Positions 41,601 through 53,574 of a stretch of 64,000 nucleotides of DNA are shown piece by piece (the first letter of the stretch is position 1; each line of letters begins with the position of its first letter). The DNA lies in contig OU342815.1 of NCBI GenBank assembly GCA_910591455.2, forward strand, positions 24,611,856 to 24,675,855, written 5' to 3'. The stretch comes from Pholis gunnellus (lineage: Eukaryota > Chordata > Actinopteri > Perciformes > Pholidae). The translations under genes were made by a program, and so were the position numbers. Under the pieces are notes generated by a model that saw only the letters and a program-made list of their open reading frames with translations, searched no databases and was not told the DNA's origin.

Positions 41601-44600
41601 TCTCCGATGGTGAAGTGTTTCCAGGCTCGAGCCTCCTGAGTGCTGACGTTCTGGTAGAGCTGGAATGACCCGTTCCTCCATTTGTAGAGACCTGAACCGG
41701 GACGAGAGTCCCTACAGGACGAGACGTGAGGGGTTACACAGGCCAGTCCTTCGTGTCCTCAAGACCTGTACGTGGTCCAACAATCCGGTCCTGTTCTTAT
41801 ATCTGTTGTTACCTGTTGGCTGCAGCCATGAACAGACCTTCAGACGGGATGGAGAAGACCTCCACATCAAAGGTTTCTGAGCTGGTGTACAGATCCTGGT
41901 AGTCCTCCATGTAGTCCAGACGCTCCTGACCTGACATGTGAGACAGTGGAGGAGACGGATGAAGTAGAACCACCATACAGAACCTTGAATGACAGCAATG
42001 ATATAACTGGTTTTCTGGACATGTGCTAGATCAAGACACGTTTTTATGTTGTTTTGTCTTCTGTTGGGTTTGTGGGTTTGTTTGTCAGCAGGATTGCATA
42101 AAAACTACTAGTTTGATTTCCATTAAGATAACATAAGATGTCTTGTCTCGTCTATTTTGTTGGTGATGGAGCGCAGATTGGTAAAGATTATAGCAGGTAG
42201 TGCAAACTATTCCACGTGGCCTTCATGTCCACCGGTCACATAAACAAAGTCTGATAAGTGTTACGCTGAGCCTTCCACTTAGCACTTATTGTATTCATAC
42301 TAGTTTGTTGCACTTATTGTTTTCGTTTGTTTCTGCACTGTACGTCTGCTCTGGTTTATGCTCTTAGATGTTTGTTTAAAGGAGATGCACTTATGACTTC
42401 TGGTAACTAGTAGTTCTCTTGAATACTATGTTGAATACACTTATTGTAAGTCGCTTTGGATAAAAGTGTCTGCTAAATGACTGTAATGTACTGTACTGTA
42501 ATGATAAAGAATGATGGTCCAAACTTAGAAGGATCAATGACCAGGAGGAAGCCATTACATGTTGGAGCGGATAAACTAATTATTGTCCACCCATGGAAAC
42601 TGTGGAGGTCCCTTCTAGTTATTATTTTAATCATATTTTTTGAGTAAAAGTCAAAGGCCGCAGTTTTCATCGCAGTCACGATATGAAAGTGTTGAACAAA
42701 CAGCATCCTGATTTAAAACTTTACTCTCATGATTCTTTTTCATTTCACTGCAAATCTCTATTATTACTACAACTCCTGTTATCTGATGTGGATGCAAACA
42801 CATTTCACAAATAGTGTTTGAACTTTCCAGACTTGCAGACTCACTCTGCAGCAGAGTCCTCCATGTGAGTCCGTCACAGATGAACAGGCCTTTCCTCGGA
42901 GCGTTGAACCACAGCTGACCCTGTTCAGGTCCAGAACATGGAAGAGGATTTCCCAGAGTCACTCTGGCCTCTGCCTCTACACCACAACAACAACAACAAC
43001 AACAACACGTATTCAGGAGTTTATGTAAACAGCTGGAAACATTTACTTAAGTAGCCGACTGTACATAAGTACACATTTCAGGTACTTGTACTTTGAGTAA
43101 ATTTGGTCCATTCATCAATTAGTCCATTCTAATGTTGCACGGTGTATCGATACTAAAAAAGTACCGCGGTACCCGTACGTTAAAAACGATACGATTTTGC
43201 ATATTTTTAGTATCGATACTTCATTAAAATAGCGTGCGATCAGAGCGCACTCGCTGTTCCGCTTCCAAAACGTGTTTCAAAGCCACACAGACCAAGAGAG
43301 GCAACCCGTCAAACATGGCAACGCACCTTTCAGACAGACACCCCCAACTGTTCACAGAGTTCAAAGAACGACAGGTAGTCTCATTAATATCTTGCTGTAG
43401 ACTAATACTAATATTATGCCATTTGTTAATGTTCAAAAAGCTGGGCAGGAACAAGCTGGTAAAAAAGGGAACCATACAGATGTTTTAATAATTACTATTA
43501 TAGATAAATATACCAGTATTGTATCGTATTTGTGGTATCGTATCGTATTTGTGGTATTGTATCGAATTCTGGTATCGTATCGTAAGTATCGGGTATCATG
43601 ATATTTATGGCAGGTATCGTATCGAAGTCATAATTTTGATATCGTGAAAACCCTAGTCCATTCATCCATTAGTCCATTCATCAATTAGTCCATTCATCAA
43701 TTAGTCCATTTATGAATTAGTCCATTCATCCATTAGTCCATTCATCAATTAGTCCATTTATCAATTAGTCCATTTATCCATTAGTCCATTCATCAATTAG
43801 TCCATTTATCAATTAGTCCATTCATCAATTAGTCCATTCATCAATTAGTCCATTTATCAATTAGTCCATTCATCCATTAGTCCATTCATCAATTAGTCCA
43901 TTCATCCATTAGTCCATTCATCAATTAGTCCATTCATCAATTAGTCCATTTATCAATTAGTCCATTTATCAATTAGTCCATTCATCCATTAGTCCATTCA
44001 TCAATTAGTCCATTCATCCATTAGTCCATTGACAGAAACTATTGTGGCGGTGGAAGTAATTTTCCTGTAAAACCATTTGTTGGTTCCAGATGTTAAAATA
44101 TTAATGTATTAGTATTAATGTTAATAATGTTAATAATGTTAATGTATTAGTAATAATGTTAGTAATGCCCATATATTAGTAATAATATTAAAATATGTAA
44201 ATGTATAGTAAAAAAAGAGCAGCAGTAAAGATGTTTGGACTAAACAAACATTGTAACGTGTCCCTTGTCTCAGTAATTGTGAAGCCATATCTCACTTTTT
44301 ACAATCAATAGATAAATGGAGAAAATAATCAGCAGATTAATCCATAATGAAAACAATCAATATTAGTAGTAGAACTACTAATTTCGGTGATTGACAATTT
44401 TCCAAAAAGAATGTTGTTCGTCAAACTTACATTTAAATTATTTTATTGAACTTATTATAGAATAATTATTATGCATGACTGGTATTTAAAACTCTCTGCA
44501 GTACACAACCCTTTCACTACTAGCTGTAGGTTATACAACAACTAGAGAAAAACTAGTTTCCAAAGTAAAGAAAAGAATACTTTCTATTTCCTCTGAAATA

Positions 44601-46299
44601 TTGTGGAGTATAAAAGTATTAAGTGGCATTAAAAGTACATTCTTACATATATTTTCACCGTTAACAGTCTACCCCTGCAGACAGTGTGAAGGGATGGAAA
44701 CCCCCTTTTTCTTTGGAACAATCCCAGTGACACAGAAGTAGAAACCATTTATCATTTGTCATTTCAGCGTCTGCACTTAATCAGTAACTGTATCTGACTG
44801 TGTGGTTGGCAGACGGAGAGAACTGACAGCTCTGTGTTCATGAAGTGAAGGTAATGAAGGTTTCCGTCACTCCTTCAACCGCACGTCTTCATTATGAGTA
44901 GACAGAGAGCGATCACTTATATATCATCATAACACATTAGTCACCTGAAGCTTTAAGCTGCCTGAAGACAGAGCGACCACAAAGATACACAACACTGAAC
45001 TCAACAGACATGATGTCGTTGTTAGTGCTATATAAGGACGGCCTGGTAGCACCTCCTGTTAGCAGGTCCTGGTAGCACAAGATGTAGCTTTAGCCTCAAT
45101 CTGTTAGCATGACATCATGACCTGTGACCTGTTAGCTTTAGCCTCAATCTGTTAGCATGACATCATGACCTGAGACCTGTTAGCTTTAGCCTCAGTCTGT
45201 TAGCATGACATCATGACTTGAAACCTGTTAGCTTTAGCCTCAGTCTGTTAGCATGACATCATGACTTGAGACCTGTTTAGCCTCATATGAAGGCAAATCA
45301 CTGTCAAAATCCGAGAGCGCAAATGAGATCCATACACACACGCAAATCAAACAGCCGCGCGTGTATTTGACTTTGGTGAGCGCTTTTACATCACGCCGCG
45401 AGCAAAATTCCCTCTCGCACGAGCAACAGTCGCTCTCGCACGAGCAACAGTCGCTCGCGAGTCTTTTACCTGCTCGTAGTTTTTCTTTTTGACAGTAAGT
45501 GGGCGGAGCCTGTCTCCCTTGTATCTCTACATCTGATTGGTTACAATCCTCATCTTTGGATAAACCGGATATCTCTGACTCAGACGGTCTGTTAGAGCCA
45601 CTAAACACTACACTATATCTCAGGATTTGTCTTACAGGTTTTGTAAACTTTTCAGACTGTAGAGGCTGATGAAATACAAATTATGTTAATAGAGTTTTGA
45701 AATACAATAATTAAAAATGTGTTTCTCTTGTGAATGGAGTCAAGCAGGTAATCTCATTTGCGTTCTCGGATTTTAACAGTGATTTGCCTTCATAGCCTCA
45801 GTCTGTTAGCATGACATCTCCTGAGACTGAAGTTAACTTTGTCAAGCAGACATAAAACAAACACAGGTTAATTTAAACTGTGAGTCACAGAGAGAAGAGA
45901 GTTCAGTCTGCTGAGCTTTATTACCTCTCTGAGCCTCAGGCTGCTCACACACAGAAATCTCTCTTTAGATGTTTCAGATTGATATAGTTTTGTCTCTGCG
46001 TCATTATAAGCCATAATAATCACATCAAACCTTGAGATCCTAGCAACGCTAGGGATGCACAAAGCTATGCTAGCATTAGCTAGGAAGATAACATCTTCCT
46101 CTTGCTTCCAGTCTTTGTGCTAAGCTAGGCTAACCGTGGGTTCTGTACTGGACACACAGAGATGAGACTGCAGTGAAACATTTTTAAATGTCCGAAGTTA
46201 AAGAACTGGAACAGGAACAAGAACACACCTGTACCAGGTAGTCAGCACCTGTGATGTTGGAAACATACATCAAACAGTAGAGCAGACCCCGTCTGTCAA

Positions 46300-46344
<45 letters not shown>

Positions 46345-49300
46345 AAGCTCTTCCATCCTGTCAGTCCTTCATTAGCTCAGGTTACTGAGTCCCTGATACC
46401 ATCACAACCTGAACCACCAACACAGGTTCTGATCCGGGTTTCTCTACACGGCCAGAAGTATGTGGACAGCTAAATATGTGTTAACATAGTTCAAAAAATG
46501 TCCAATTGGACCGAAAACCACCAGAAACTAGAAAAGGTTCCCTCCTCACCGTACGGGTACACCGGTCCACGGTGCTCGGCCTGCAGAGGGGTTGACTTTA
46601 GGACCTGGGGGACGGACAGCTCAGCCAGGCTGGGGTCAGAGGTCGGGCACAGTCTGGGCGTGGCGTCTGAACCAGGAAGTAGAACCAGCTGACGAAGTAG
46701 ACCCTGAACACAGACAGAACCAGTTGGAACTCAATTTGATGCTAACGTTAGATGTTGGTGCTAGCATGTCATCCACATGGTCTTGATCTTGTCCCAGCTC
46801 AAGACCCTGAAGGACTGATCTGAAGTCCTGATCCTGAATACAGACTCACAGAGAAGCGGCCCCTCAACCTCCTCCTGCTGCCAATGAAGAACCTGGACCC
46901 TCTGGTGCTCAGAGCGCTGGGGAACGACTGGACCTGTTTACTGGGAGACAAGAAACCAGTTAGACTCATCTCCACTGGTCTCTACTGGTCTGTGTGCTGT
47001 TGAAATAATCAGGGACAAATCAGGGTTATACTTCTGATTTCAGTTACTTTAATTCACCAAACTGAACCAAAGTCAAGTTAAAACCAGACTAAGTCAGAAG
47101 GACTCAGTCTAAACTAAAGTAAACCAAGCCAACCGAGCTCAACTGGACCGAACCAGTTTGACTTGAAGTGAACTGAACTGCATCAGTCTCAACTGGACTA
47201 AGCTGAACCAGTCTTAAGTGGTCTGACGGAGACTCACAGCTCAAGAGGAAGTCCACAGTCGACGGTCAGCGTGGCGTACGGTCCGGTGATGGCCAGCACC
47301 ACCGTGTGCCAGCGGTTATCGTCCAGTCTAACGTCCTTAAAGGTCAGCCGGCTCCGCCCACCGACACCGGGGGGCGTGGTCAGGAAGTGGAGGCGGGTCT
47401 CTGAGACACGCAGGCCGAGCAGCAGCGAATCAGATTCCTCGTTCACGACAGAGAAGATGTACTCGTTCCTCTGGAAACAAGAGAGCGAGACAAGTTAGAA
47501 CCAGAGCAAACCAGAACGAAACCAGACCAGGTTCCACTCGGTTCTACGGGTTTCACCTTCTGTCTCAGTCTCGGTATCTTGATGGTGGCGACCAATGAGA
47601 ACTCTGCAGGGAAGTAGTCACAGTTGCTGAAGATTTGAGAGGCGGGAAAACTCAGAGCTGTCGTCACGGCGCCAACAAATCGGAGGCCTCTGGACCCTTT
47701 GGACTGAACCATCTGCAACTGATCGGTCATTTCATTGATCATTTGTTTATCTAGCAAGTCATTCATCCCTCCCCCCACCTGTCCTACCTGTGGGGGCGGG
47801 GCTTGTTCTGGGCGTGGCAGGGCTCTGGCCAGCAGGTCAAGAGGCAGCAGGTCTGAGAAAGAAACAGAAACTCCTCATTCAGAAACACTTTGGCCTTTTA
47901 AACCTTTTAAACACACCATGTAGAGAACAACAGAACAGAGTCAACTCTGTGGTCTTTGATATCAATCTTCATCTGCTCTCAGATCACATTATCACCTCAG
48001 AAGACGTTTGACTTGTCTACCTGTGGCTTCAGTGATCTAAAAATAGAACCAAAGGTGAGTCAAGTCACAGATATCAGCTTCTGGCAGCGTTCGGAGTAGC
48101 TTATAGAGTAATGTAGGGAGTAACCTACGGAGTAACGTACGGAGTCACGTACGGAGTAACTTACAGAGTAACGTACGGAGTAGCGTACGGAGTAGCGTAC
48201 GGAGTAACGTACGGAGTAGCGTACGGAGTAACGTACGGAGTAGCGTACGGAGTAGCGTACGGAGTAGCGTACGGAGTAGCGTACGGAGTAGCTTACGGAG
48301 TAACGTACGGAGTAACGTACGGAGTAGCGTACGGAGTAACGTACGGAGTAACGTACGGAGTAACGTACGGAGTAACGTTGGGAATAGCTGGAATCCTTAA
48401 GTAATATTAAAAAAAGATTTTGCTGTGTTTTTCACAGCCGAACATAAGCTTCAGCCTCGAGGACCAATATATACTGTGTTCATAAAGTGAAAGGTGACAG
48501 AAATTAGATGAAAGAAGAGACGTAGAGGGAGTTAAATACTTTGTCTCTAAACTGAGGGCAAAAGCTCGATGTTAGCTTTTTAGCTGGAATTCCCCTTTAA
48601 GCTCCTCTGAGTCTGTCTGTGTGTTCTGCTGCTGCAGACAGATCAATGGAGGATGAATGGAGGATGAATGGAGGATGAATGGAGGATGAATGGAGGGAGG
48701 GGACGACATGCACAGAAACGGATCTCACATTTCAAAGAAGCACAAAGCAGCAGAGAGTCGTCTGAAACACATGAAACACAGCGACCACAAACTGTACACT
48801 GACGTTAATATCAGGAGTTTACTAAGAGGACAAACTAATCAATCAATGGAGTAGAAGAAGTCTCTCATTGAGTAGCTGGACTTTGATGTTGGTCAACAAA
48901 TAGCTCCAATGCTAACAGCTAAAACCACAATGTCTCCTGTTTACATAATTAATATCTGCACCTGTCGAGTAAATAACATCGAACATGTAAACCAGAGAGA
49001 GCTTGTAGTCAGACAGAGGACGTTTAAGAGGGAATTTAGTTTTGACAGTACACACAAAATAACTTTATTTCATATATTTGATTCCATTGCGATAGCAACA
49101 AACTGTGTGTTTCCTGTTCTGTTCAGAAGGTGTTGTCTGTCCGCCGTCTACCTGTTTCATTGTGAACGAGGTATCAATGCTAAGCTAGACGGCTAAAAGG
49201 GTCCTGGATTAGATAGTGAAAATAAATAAAACTAAAATAAATACAAAATAGTTTTAAAAAGCTATTTTCAATCAAGTCGTCTTCTAAGTTCAGTTATCTT

Positions 49301-49848
49301 TGAGTTAGTTCGCTCTGAGTTAACCCAGCTGACTACAGGATGGATTGATGATTAATTTGTTAATTAACATGTAAATCTGACAGACTTTAAAGTTGGACGG
49401 TGAATTAGCCTCCAGTCTTTATGCTAAGCTAGGCCGAACACATACAAAGTGTCTCTTTCTTAATATGTTATGCCAGCAAAACTCCTCTTCCAACTCTGTA
49501 AAGTTGAATGTCTTCTCATAAAATAAAACTTTCATTGAACAATGTTTAGGTGAAGTCAGCTGGTATTTTTATATTACTATTATGACAATATTATTATTAG
49601 TATAAACACTGCTGGTTTTGGGCTTCGGTTGAGCTAGGCTAACAGTTCACCCCGTTTCCAGTCTTTGTGCTAAGCTAGGCTAAACAGGCCTTGGAAACAT
49701 GATATCCATCTGCCTCTGGAGGAGGAGAGAAGACTTTTCCTCTGAAGGTTTCTGGTGGACTCGTACCTGTACAGGGTCTCCAGCTGTGGCTTCGGACTCC
49801 GGTGGCGAGCATCACCCAGGTGAGCAGCAGGGAGCGACACGCTAACAT
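35774..49848 (-). CDS. tspear: TSPEAR: secreted laminin-G/thrombospondin-N domain plus seven EAR repeats
   Basis: Complete gene, 15 coding exons in transcript order: 49767-49848, 47788-47852, 47557-47712, 47238-47470, 46850-46940, 46550-46703, 42845-42976, 41813-41930, 41597-41711, 41071-41251, 40560-40618, 39571-39747, 37433-37611, 37070-37171, 35774-35927 (TGA). Total 1,998 bp, 665 aa (human about 669). The start MLACRSLLLTWVMLATGVRS is a signal peptide placed as in the human protein. Residues about 50-210 form the laminin-G/TSPN domain (SFPASQIFSNCDYFP; EESDSLLLGLRVSE; DNRWHTVVLAI; DCGLPLEL). Residues about 305-665 hold seven EAR (EPTP) repeats, each with a DWE/AWK-x-F and FLVVANS-type core. 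TSPEAR is an extracellular protein tied in humans to hearing and to tooth and hair development, with Notch signalling suggested. All phases agree and no key motif is broken. The exon at 46850 needs the upstream of two close acceptors to hold frame. Confidence 0.95.
35990..37058. repeat. 1.07-kb ACACCAACA array with ~280-bp higher-order repeat
   Basis: 10-bp words (ACACCAACAA, ACACCAACAG, AAACCAACAG) fill the last tspear intron. Rare variant words (AAATACCAAGACACC, AATACCAACAG) recur about 280 bp apart (36,165/36,445 and 36,281/36,561), showing block duplication. ORFs of up to 376 codons on the minus strand are artefacts running into the last exon. Confidence 0.95.
37755..37925. repeat. Teleost interspersed repeat fragment
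   Basis: Contains TTCCCCGCAGGATGAATCCC, then GTGACCCCTGACCTTTTC and CCATCAGGTTCCACTTG, which I recognise as a widely dispersed fish repeat. Class unsure. tspear intron. Confidence 0.4.
38140..38300. repeat. Teleost interspersed repeat fragment
   Basis: CACTTCCTGTTCACTGGTTG followed by AAACAAGATGACGACGG resembles another common dispersed fish repeat. tspear intron; not assigned to a class. Confidence 0.35.
38590..38700. repeat. CA/CAGA microsatellite
   Basis: CA run with GAGACA interruptions in a tspear intron. Confidence 0.9.
39127..39525. repeat. 20-bp minisatellite carrying a splice-donor consensus, tspear intron
   Basis: About 20 copies of TAGAGACTCACCTGTACAGA (T/A and G/A variants). 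The minus strand of each reads ACAG|GTGAGTCTCTA, a perfect U1 donor consensus. The array begins about 50 bp after the real donor of the exon at 39571-39747. Confidence 0.95.
39935..40556. repeat. GTGAGGACAGTGTTT minisatellite, tspear intron
   Basis: Units of 15-17 bp (GAGGACAGTGTTTGT / GAGGACCGTGTGTTTGT / GAGGACAGAGTTT) in mixed order, ending at the donor of the exon at 40560-40618. Confidence 0.95.
42230..42500 (+). mobile_element. L2-type LINE 3' tail (plus strand)
   Basis: Ends with TTGTAAGTCGCTTTGGATAA, then AGTGTCTGCTAAATGACTG and TGTA repeats, the standard tail of teleost L2 elements. The preceding 200 bp resemble the 3'UTR. Coding sequence is absent, so this is a 5'-truncated copy in a tspear intron. 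Confidence 0.65.
43130..43655 (+). mobile_element. Short hAT element with a BED-finger remnant
   Basis: Ends TAATGTTGCACGG and TAGGGTTTTCACG (inverted) are similar termini, flanked by GTCCATTC on both sides (43122-43129, 43656-43663), an 8-bp duplication as hAT makes. The flanks lie in a tandem array containing that word, so the duplication is weaker evidence. Inside, about 43,258-43,372 translates to NPSNMATHLSDRHPQLF, matching the BED zinc finger of hAT transposases. No catalytic part remains, so it is an inactive deletion derivative. The many TATCGATAC/GGTATCG words are subterminal repeats. Confidence 0.65.
43664..44030. repeat. 16-bp minisatellite
   Basis: About 23 copies of GTCCATTCATCAATTA with CATCCATTA and TTATCAATTA variants. 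A detached copy and a half (43,105-43,129) lies left of the hAT element, so the transposon inserted into the array. Confidence 0.95.
45065..45286. repeat. ~48-bp tandem repeat
   Basis: Four to five copies containing TTAGCCTCAGTCTGTTAGCA and ATGACATCATGACCTG. The array resumes at 45,794 after the MITE that interrupts it. Confidence 0.9.
45287..45793. mobile_element. 507-bp MITE with 43-bp terminal inverted repeats
   Basis: The left end ATGAAGGCAAATCACTGTCA... (45287-45329) is repeated inverted at 45751-45793 with two mismatches in 43. Flanks read AGCCTCA-T on the left and A-GCCTCA on the right: either a 6-bp GCCTCA duplication or a TA duplication with the termini starting at TGAAGG. The 122-codon minus ORF has no domain. 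Non-autonomous DNA transposon in a tspear intron; superfamily undecided. Confidence 0.75.
46300..46342. repeat. (CA)n microsatellite
   Basis: About 21 CA dinucleotides in a tspear intron. Confidence 0.95.
48100..48385. repeat. 12-bp CpG-rich array (GTACGGAGTAGC)
   Basis: About 23 copies of GTACGGAGTA(GC/AC) in tspear intron 1. Each unit holds two CpGs inside the palindrome CGTACG, giving a small CpG-dense island in AT-rich sequence. Confidence 0.95.
49400..49690 (+). repeat. Two copies of the CCAGTCTTTGTGCTAAGC repeat
   Basis: Copies at about 49,405-49,435 and 49,655-49,690, with a further one at about 46,105-46,135 and an inverted one near 18,910. All share CCAGTCTTT(G/A)TGCTAAGC. Confidence 0.5.
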
Positions 49849-50581
49849 CACGCCAACGACGCGGGTTTGATTCCGCCTCACCGGTCCGCTTCTCGTCCGA
49901 TGTCGCTCAGCGACATTTTCCAGCTGTGCACCAGAATCAGGTCCAGTCAGACTCTTCTGGTGGTTCTGATGTTCTGCTTCTGTTCAGCAGTTTATTCAAA
50001 GGTCTGTGAAACACAATCAACAGAAACGTTAATAAAAAACAAGGAAAGCTTCTCAGTTATTGACTTTCGTGACCTTTTAACCCTTAGAAACCCACAGAAA
50101 CACTTTTCTTTTCTTTTTTAACGGTCTACACCACAGAGAAGATGTTCCTCATAAGCTGAGAACCTGAACATTAATTCAAGTCATAAATATTCATAAATGT
50201 CAGGACGTTATGATGGAAGAGTATGATGCTCATTCTCATACATAATCAGAAATCCCTCCAAAATACCACATTAAGACTCCTCATATTTCATTGATTGGAT
50301 GGAGTTCTTGTGTTCTGATGCTCAGAAACATTCATCCTCTGAACGCTCTGCGTCTCTAGTTTGTGGCTTTAAAGTTGGTAACAAACATCACACATGAACA
50401 TAAAGAAGCTCATTGGATCAACTAGAGTCTCATCTTTACAATAAAAACACAATTTAACTCAATTCAAGAATGCAGACATTTTAAAATAAGAGAAAATAAC
50501 ACACATATGTATATATATATATATGTATATGTTTATAAAATACTTTTTCGAATAATGCATAAAGTGTCATGTCTGTCGAGA

Positions 50582-52250
50582 CATCACATTACAGTCATTG
50601 AGCAGACGCTTTTATCCAAAGAGACTTACAGTAAGTGTGTTCAACATAGTTGAACAAGCATCTCAGAGCAGAAACCAGAGCAGACGTACAGAAACACACT
50701 AGCATGAACACAACCAGTGCTGAGAGGAAGGCTCAGGGTAGAGCTTCATGAAGAGGTGAGTCTTCAGCCTGATGGAAGATGGGCAGCGACTCTGCTGTCC
50801 TGACGTCAGTGGGGAGTTCATTCCACCATCGTGGGGCCAGGACAGAGAACAGAGACCGGGTCCATCGGCCGCAGGGACCTCTGAGCGACGGGGAACCGAT
50901 CGCCCCGAGGCAGCAGAGCGGAGTGGTCGGGGGGGGGTGTAGGGCTAGACCATGGCCTGGAGACAGGAAGGAGCTGTTCCTTTCACTGCCCTGTAGACTA
51001 GCACCAGAGTCTGAACCTGTAGACTAGCACCAGAGTCTGAACCTGTAGGCTAGCACCAGAGTCTGAACCTGTAGGCTAGCACCAGAGTCTGAACCTGTAG
51101 ACTAGCACCAGAGTCTGAACCTGTAGACTAGCACCAGAGTCTGAACCTGTAGGCTAGCACCAGAGTCTGAACCTGTAGACTAGCACCAGAGTCTGAACCT
51201 GTAGGCTAGCACCAGAGTCTGAACCTGTAGGCTAGCACCAGAGTCTGAACCTGTAGACTAGCACCAGAGTCTGAACCTGTAGGCTAGCACCAGAGTCTGA
51301 ACCTGTAGAATAGCACCAGAGTCTGAACCTGTAGGCTAGCACCAGAGTCTGAACCTGTAGGCTAGCACCAGAGTCTGAACCTGTAGACTAGCACCAGAGT
51401 CTGAACCTGTAGGCTAGCACCAGAGTCTGAACCTGTAGGCTAGCACCAGAGTCTGAACCTGTAGGCTAGCACCAGAGTCTGAACCTGTAGACTAGCACCA
51501 GAGTCTGAACCTGTAGACTAGCACCAGAGTCTGAACCTGTAGGCTAGCACCAGAGTCTGAACCTGTAGGCTAGCACCAGAGTCTGAACCTGTAGGCTAGC
51601 ACCAGAGTCTGAACCTGTAGACTAGCACCAGAGTCTGAACCTGTAGACTAGCACCAGAGTCTGAACCTGTAGGCTAGCACCAGAGTCTGAACCTGTAGAC
51701 TAGCACCAGAGTCTGAACCTGGATGAGAGCTCTTACAGGGAGCCAGTTTAGAGCACGGAGAAGGGAGGTTGTGGGAGAACTTGGGGCGATTGAACACCAG
51801 ACGAGCTGCAGCTTTCTGGACGAGCTCCAGAGGTCTGATGGCCGACGCCGGGGCTCCGACAAGTAGAGAGCTGCAGTAGTCCAGGAGGGAGATGACCAGA
51901 GCCTGAATGAGGACCTGCTCCGTCTCCTCAGTGAGGAAGAGGAGAATCCTCCTGATGTTGCAGGAATCTGCAGGAGCGTGTAACCGATGAAATGTTTGCT
52001 GAAAACGACAGCTGGTCGTCCAGGGTCACACCCAGGTTCCTCGCAGTCTGAGTTGGCGTCATCACGGTCTCGTCCATGGTGATGGACAGGTCTCGGTGCA
52101 GGCAGCCCTTCCCCGGGAGGAACAGTAGCTCGGTTTGGTCCAGGTTGAGCTTGAGGTGTTGTGTCGTCATCCACTTCGAGATGTCAGCCAAACACGCAGC
52201 GATGCGCACCTCCACTTGAGTGTCACCGGAGGAAATGACAAGACCAGCTG
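50582..52250 (-). pseudogene. L2-type LINE, reverse-transcriptase C-terminus and 3' end, decayed
   Basis: On the minus strand, 52,215-51,720 encodes the end of a CR1/L2 reverse transcriptase (LKLNLDQTELLFLPG; TARNLGVTLDDQLSF; LNWLPV), broken by frameshifts. About 50,980-50,583 carries the last codons (WWNELP-like) and the tail (TCTTTGGATAAAAGCGTCTG, then TGTAATGTG). Between them a 26-bp minisatellite (50,985-51,720) has expanded inside the element. 5'-truncated, inactive, between tspear and ube2g2. Confidence 0.75.
50985..51720. repeat. 26-bp minisatellite inside the LINE
   Basis: About 28 copies with core TAGACTAGCACCAGAGTCTG (A/G variant). On the minus strand the unit begins GTTCAGACTCTGGTGCTAGT, translating to VQTLVLVYR, the RT segment that should stand exactly here once. 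Confidence 0.95.
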
Positions 52251-52499
52251 GGTGTCATCAGCATCACAATGGGAGGAAAGGAAGGAGTTCAGTCGCAATA
52301 GACTGAAGATGGGGGGAGGGGATCGGGTCAAGGGAGCACGTGGTGGGGCGGTTAGATGTAACCAGGTAACTATTAGGTCACAGGTTACTCTACATTTGAC
52401 ATAGAAATAGATTGTGAGTACATTGAAGACTACTTTAAACGTGGCTTTACAACACATTAAATACTTCACATGGATTGTACTCAGTTAACGCACCACTGA

Positions 52500-52650
52500 A
52501 ATAATTTTAAGCAAGAAGCAGCTCAGGAGTAGCAAGAATAAACCCGATGTGGCTGAGGTGGCGACCTTGATTGAAAAGCAACTGGAAACATCTGGTCAGT
52601 GTCATGGTTACAGATGGATGCACCAAAAGTATTATCAAGTCTAACTTTTC
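52500..52650 (+). pseudogene. Integrase-type transposon fragment
   Basis: One frame reads ATLIEKQLETSGQCHGYRWM, which resembles, from memory, the N-terminal part of a teleost-wide integrase-core protein where LETSGQ-HGYRWMH precedes the catalytic domain. It is about 45 codons and then lost. Whether this is Ginger-like or another family is not decidable. Confidence 0.35.
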
Positions 52651-53574
52651 ATCTTTTTTTGCTGCCGGAAATGGGCTTCCATATAAAAGGTATATGATAG
52701 TCTTAAAATTAAAGTCTATGCTGCTTTACAGTGTACAGTGACCATAAACTATATCTCCCAGAATGCATGTTGATTTTGTGACCCGCAAAATGACGGCATC
52801 CTGCCGCCAGACAGCAGTTTATCCATATCGGCGTTTAACTTGGTCAGTTACATTTAATTTCACACTGTGATGGTGAAGGTAAACTGTAATTAATCCGTGG
52901 TTCACGTGTGCCGAACCGTGAGGGGGATCCGTTACACCACTATTACTCACTCACGTTGTCTGTGAGCCGACATTATAACTATCACAACAGGCGGACAGGA
53001 CAGGCAGCAGTCCATGAAGAGGTTTTCCAACAAGTGAAAACCTCTTCACGGTTGAGGACGTTCTTTGTTATGATGTCACTCATGATGACACGCCCCTCTC
53101 AGTTGATGCCACGCCCCCCACGTTAGATCAGGGTCAAAAGTCTGAACTGAAAAAAAGATTTCAATCTGAAAATATATAATCTGAAACTGTAAAATATAAG
53201 AACTCAAATATATATTAAAGTGAAAAATTCCAGAACTGAATCAAAATTATATTCAACCCAAAAACACTTTTCATTCACTTATTTTTATTTTGAATACATT
53301 GATGTATGTTCAAGACCACAACTTCAACTTTCAGGTTCACATTTTTTTTTCAAATGAACAAAACTTTTGACCTGGATTTAGCTCCAGACCCATCAGGACT
53401 TTGTTCTCAGGTCGTCTCTGATCCTTCCGACCGGTTGTCTCGACTCAAACACATGGGACCAACTTTTACCATGAAAAGGATCCAAAGAAACACCTTCATC
53501 CCTCGTCAGCTCCTCCTCTGCTGGACTACAGAGTCCTGGTCCAGAGTCCTGAGGATCATAAGGATCATGTGATA

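Noticed and set aside
53306..53572. 88-codon ORF left of the E-box satellite
   Set aside because: Low-complexity N-terminus, no conserved motif, and its end runs into the satellite.
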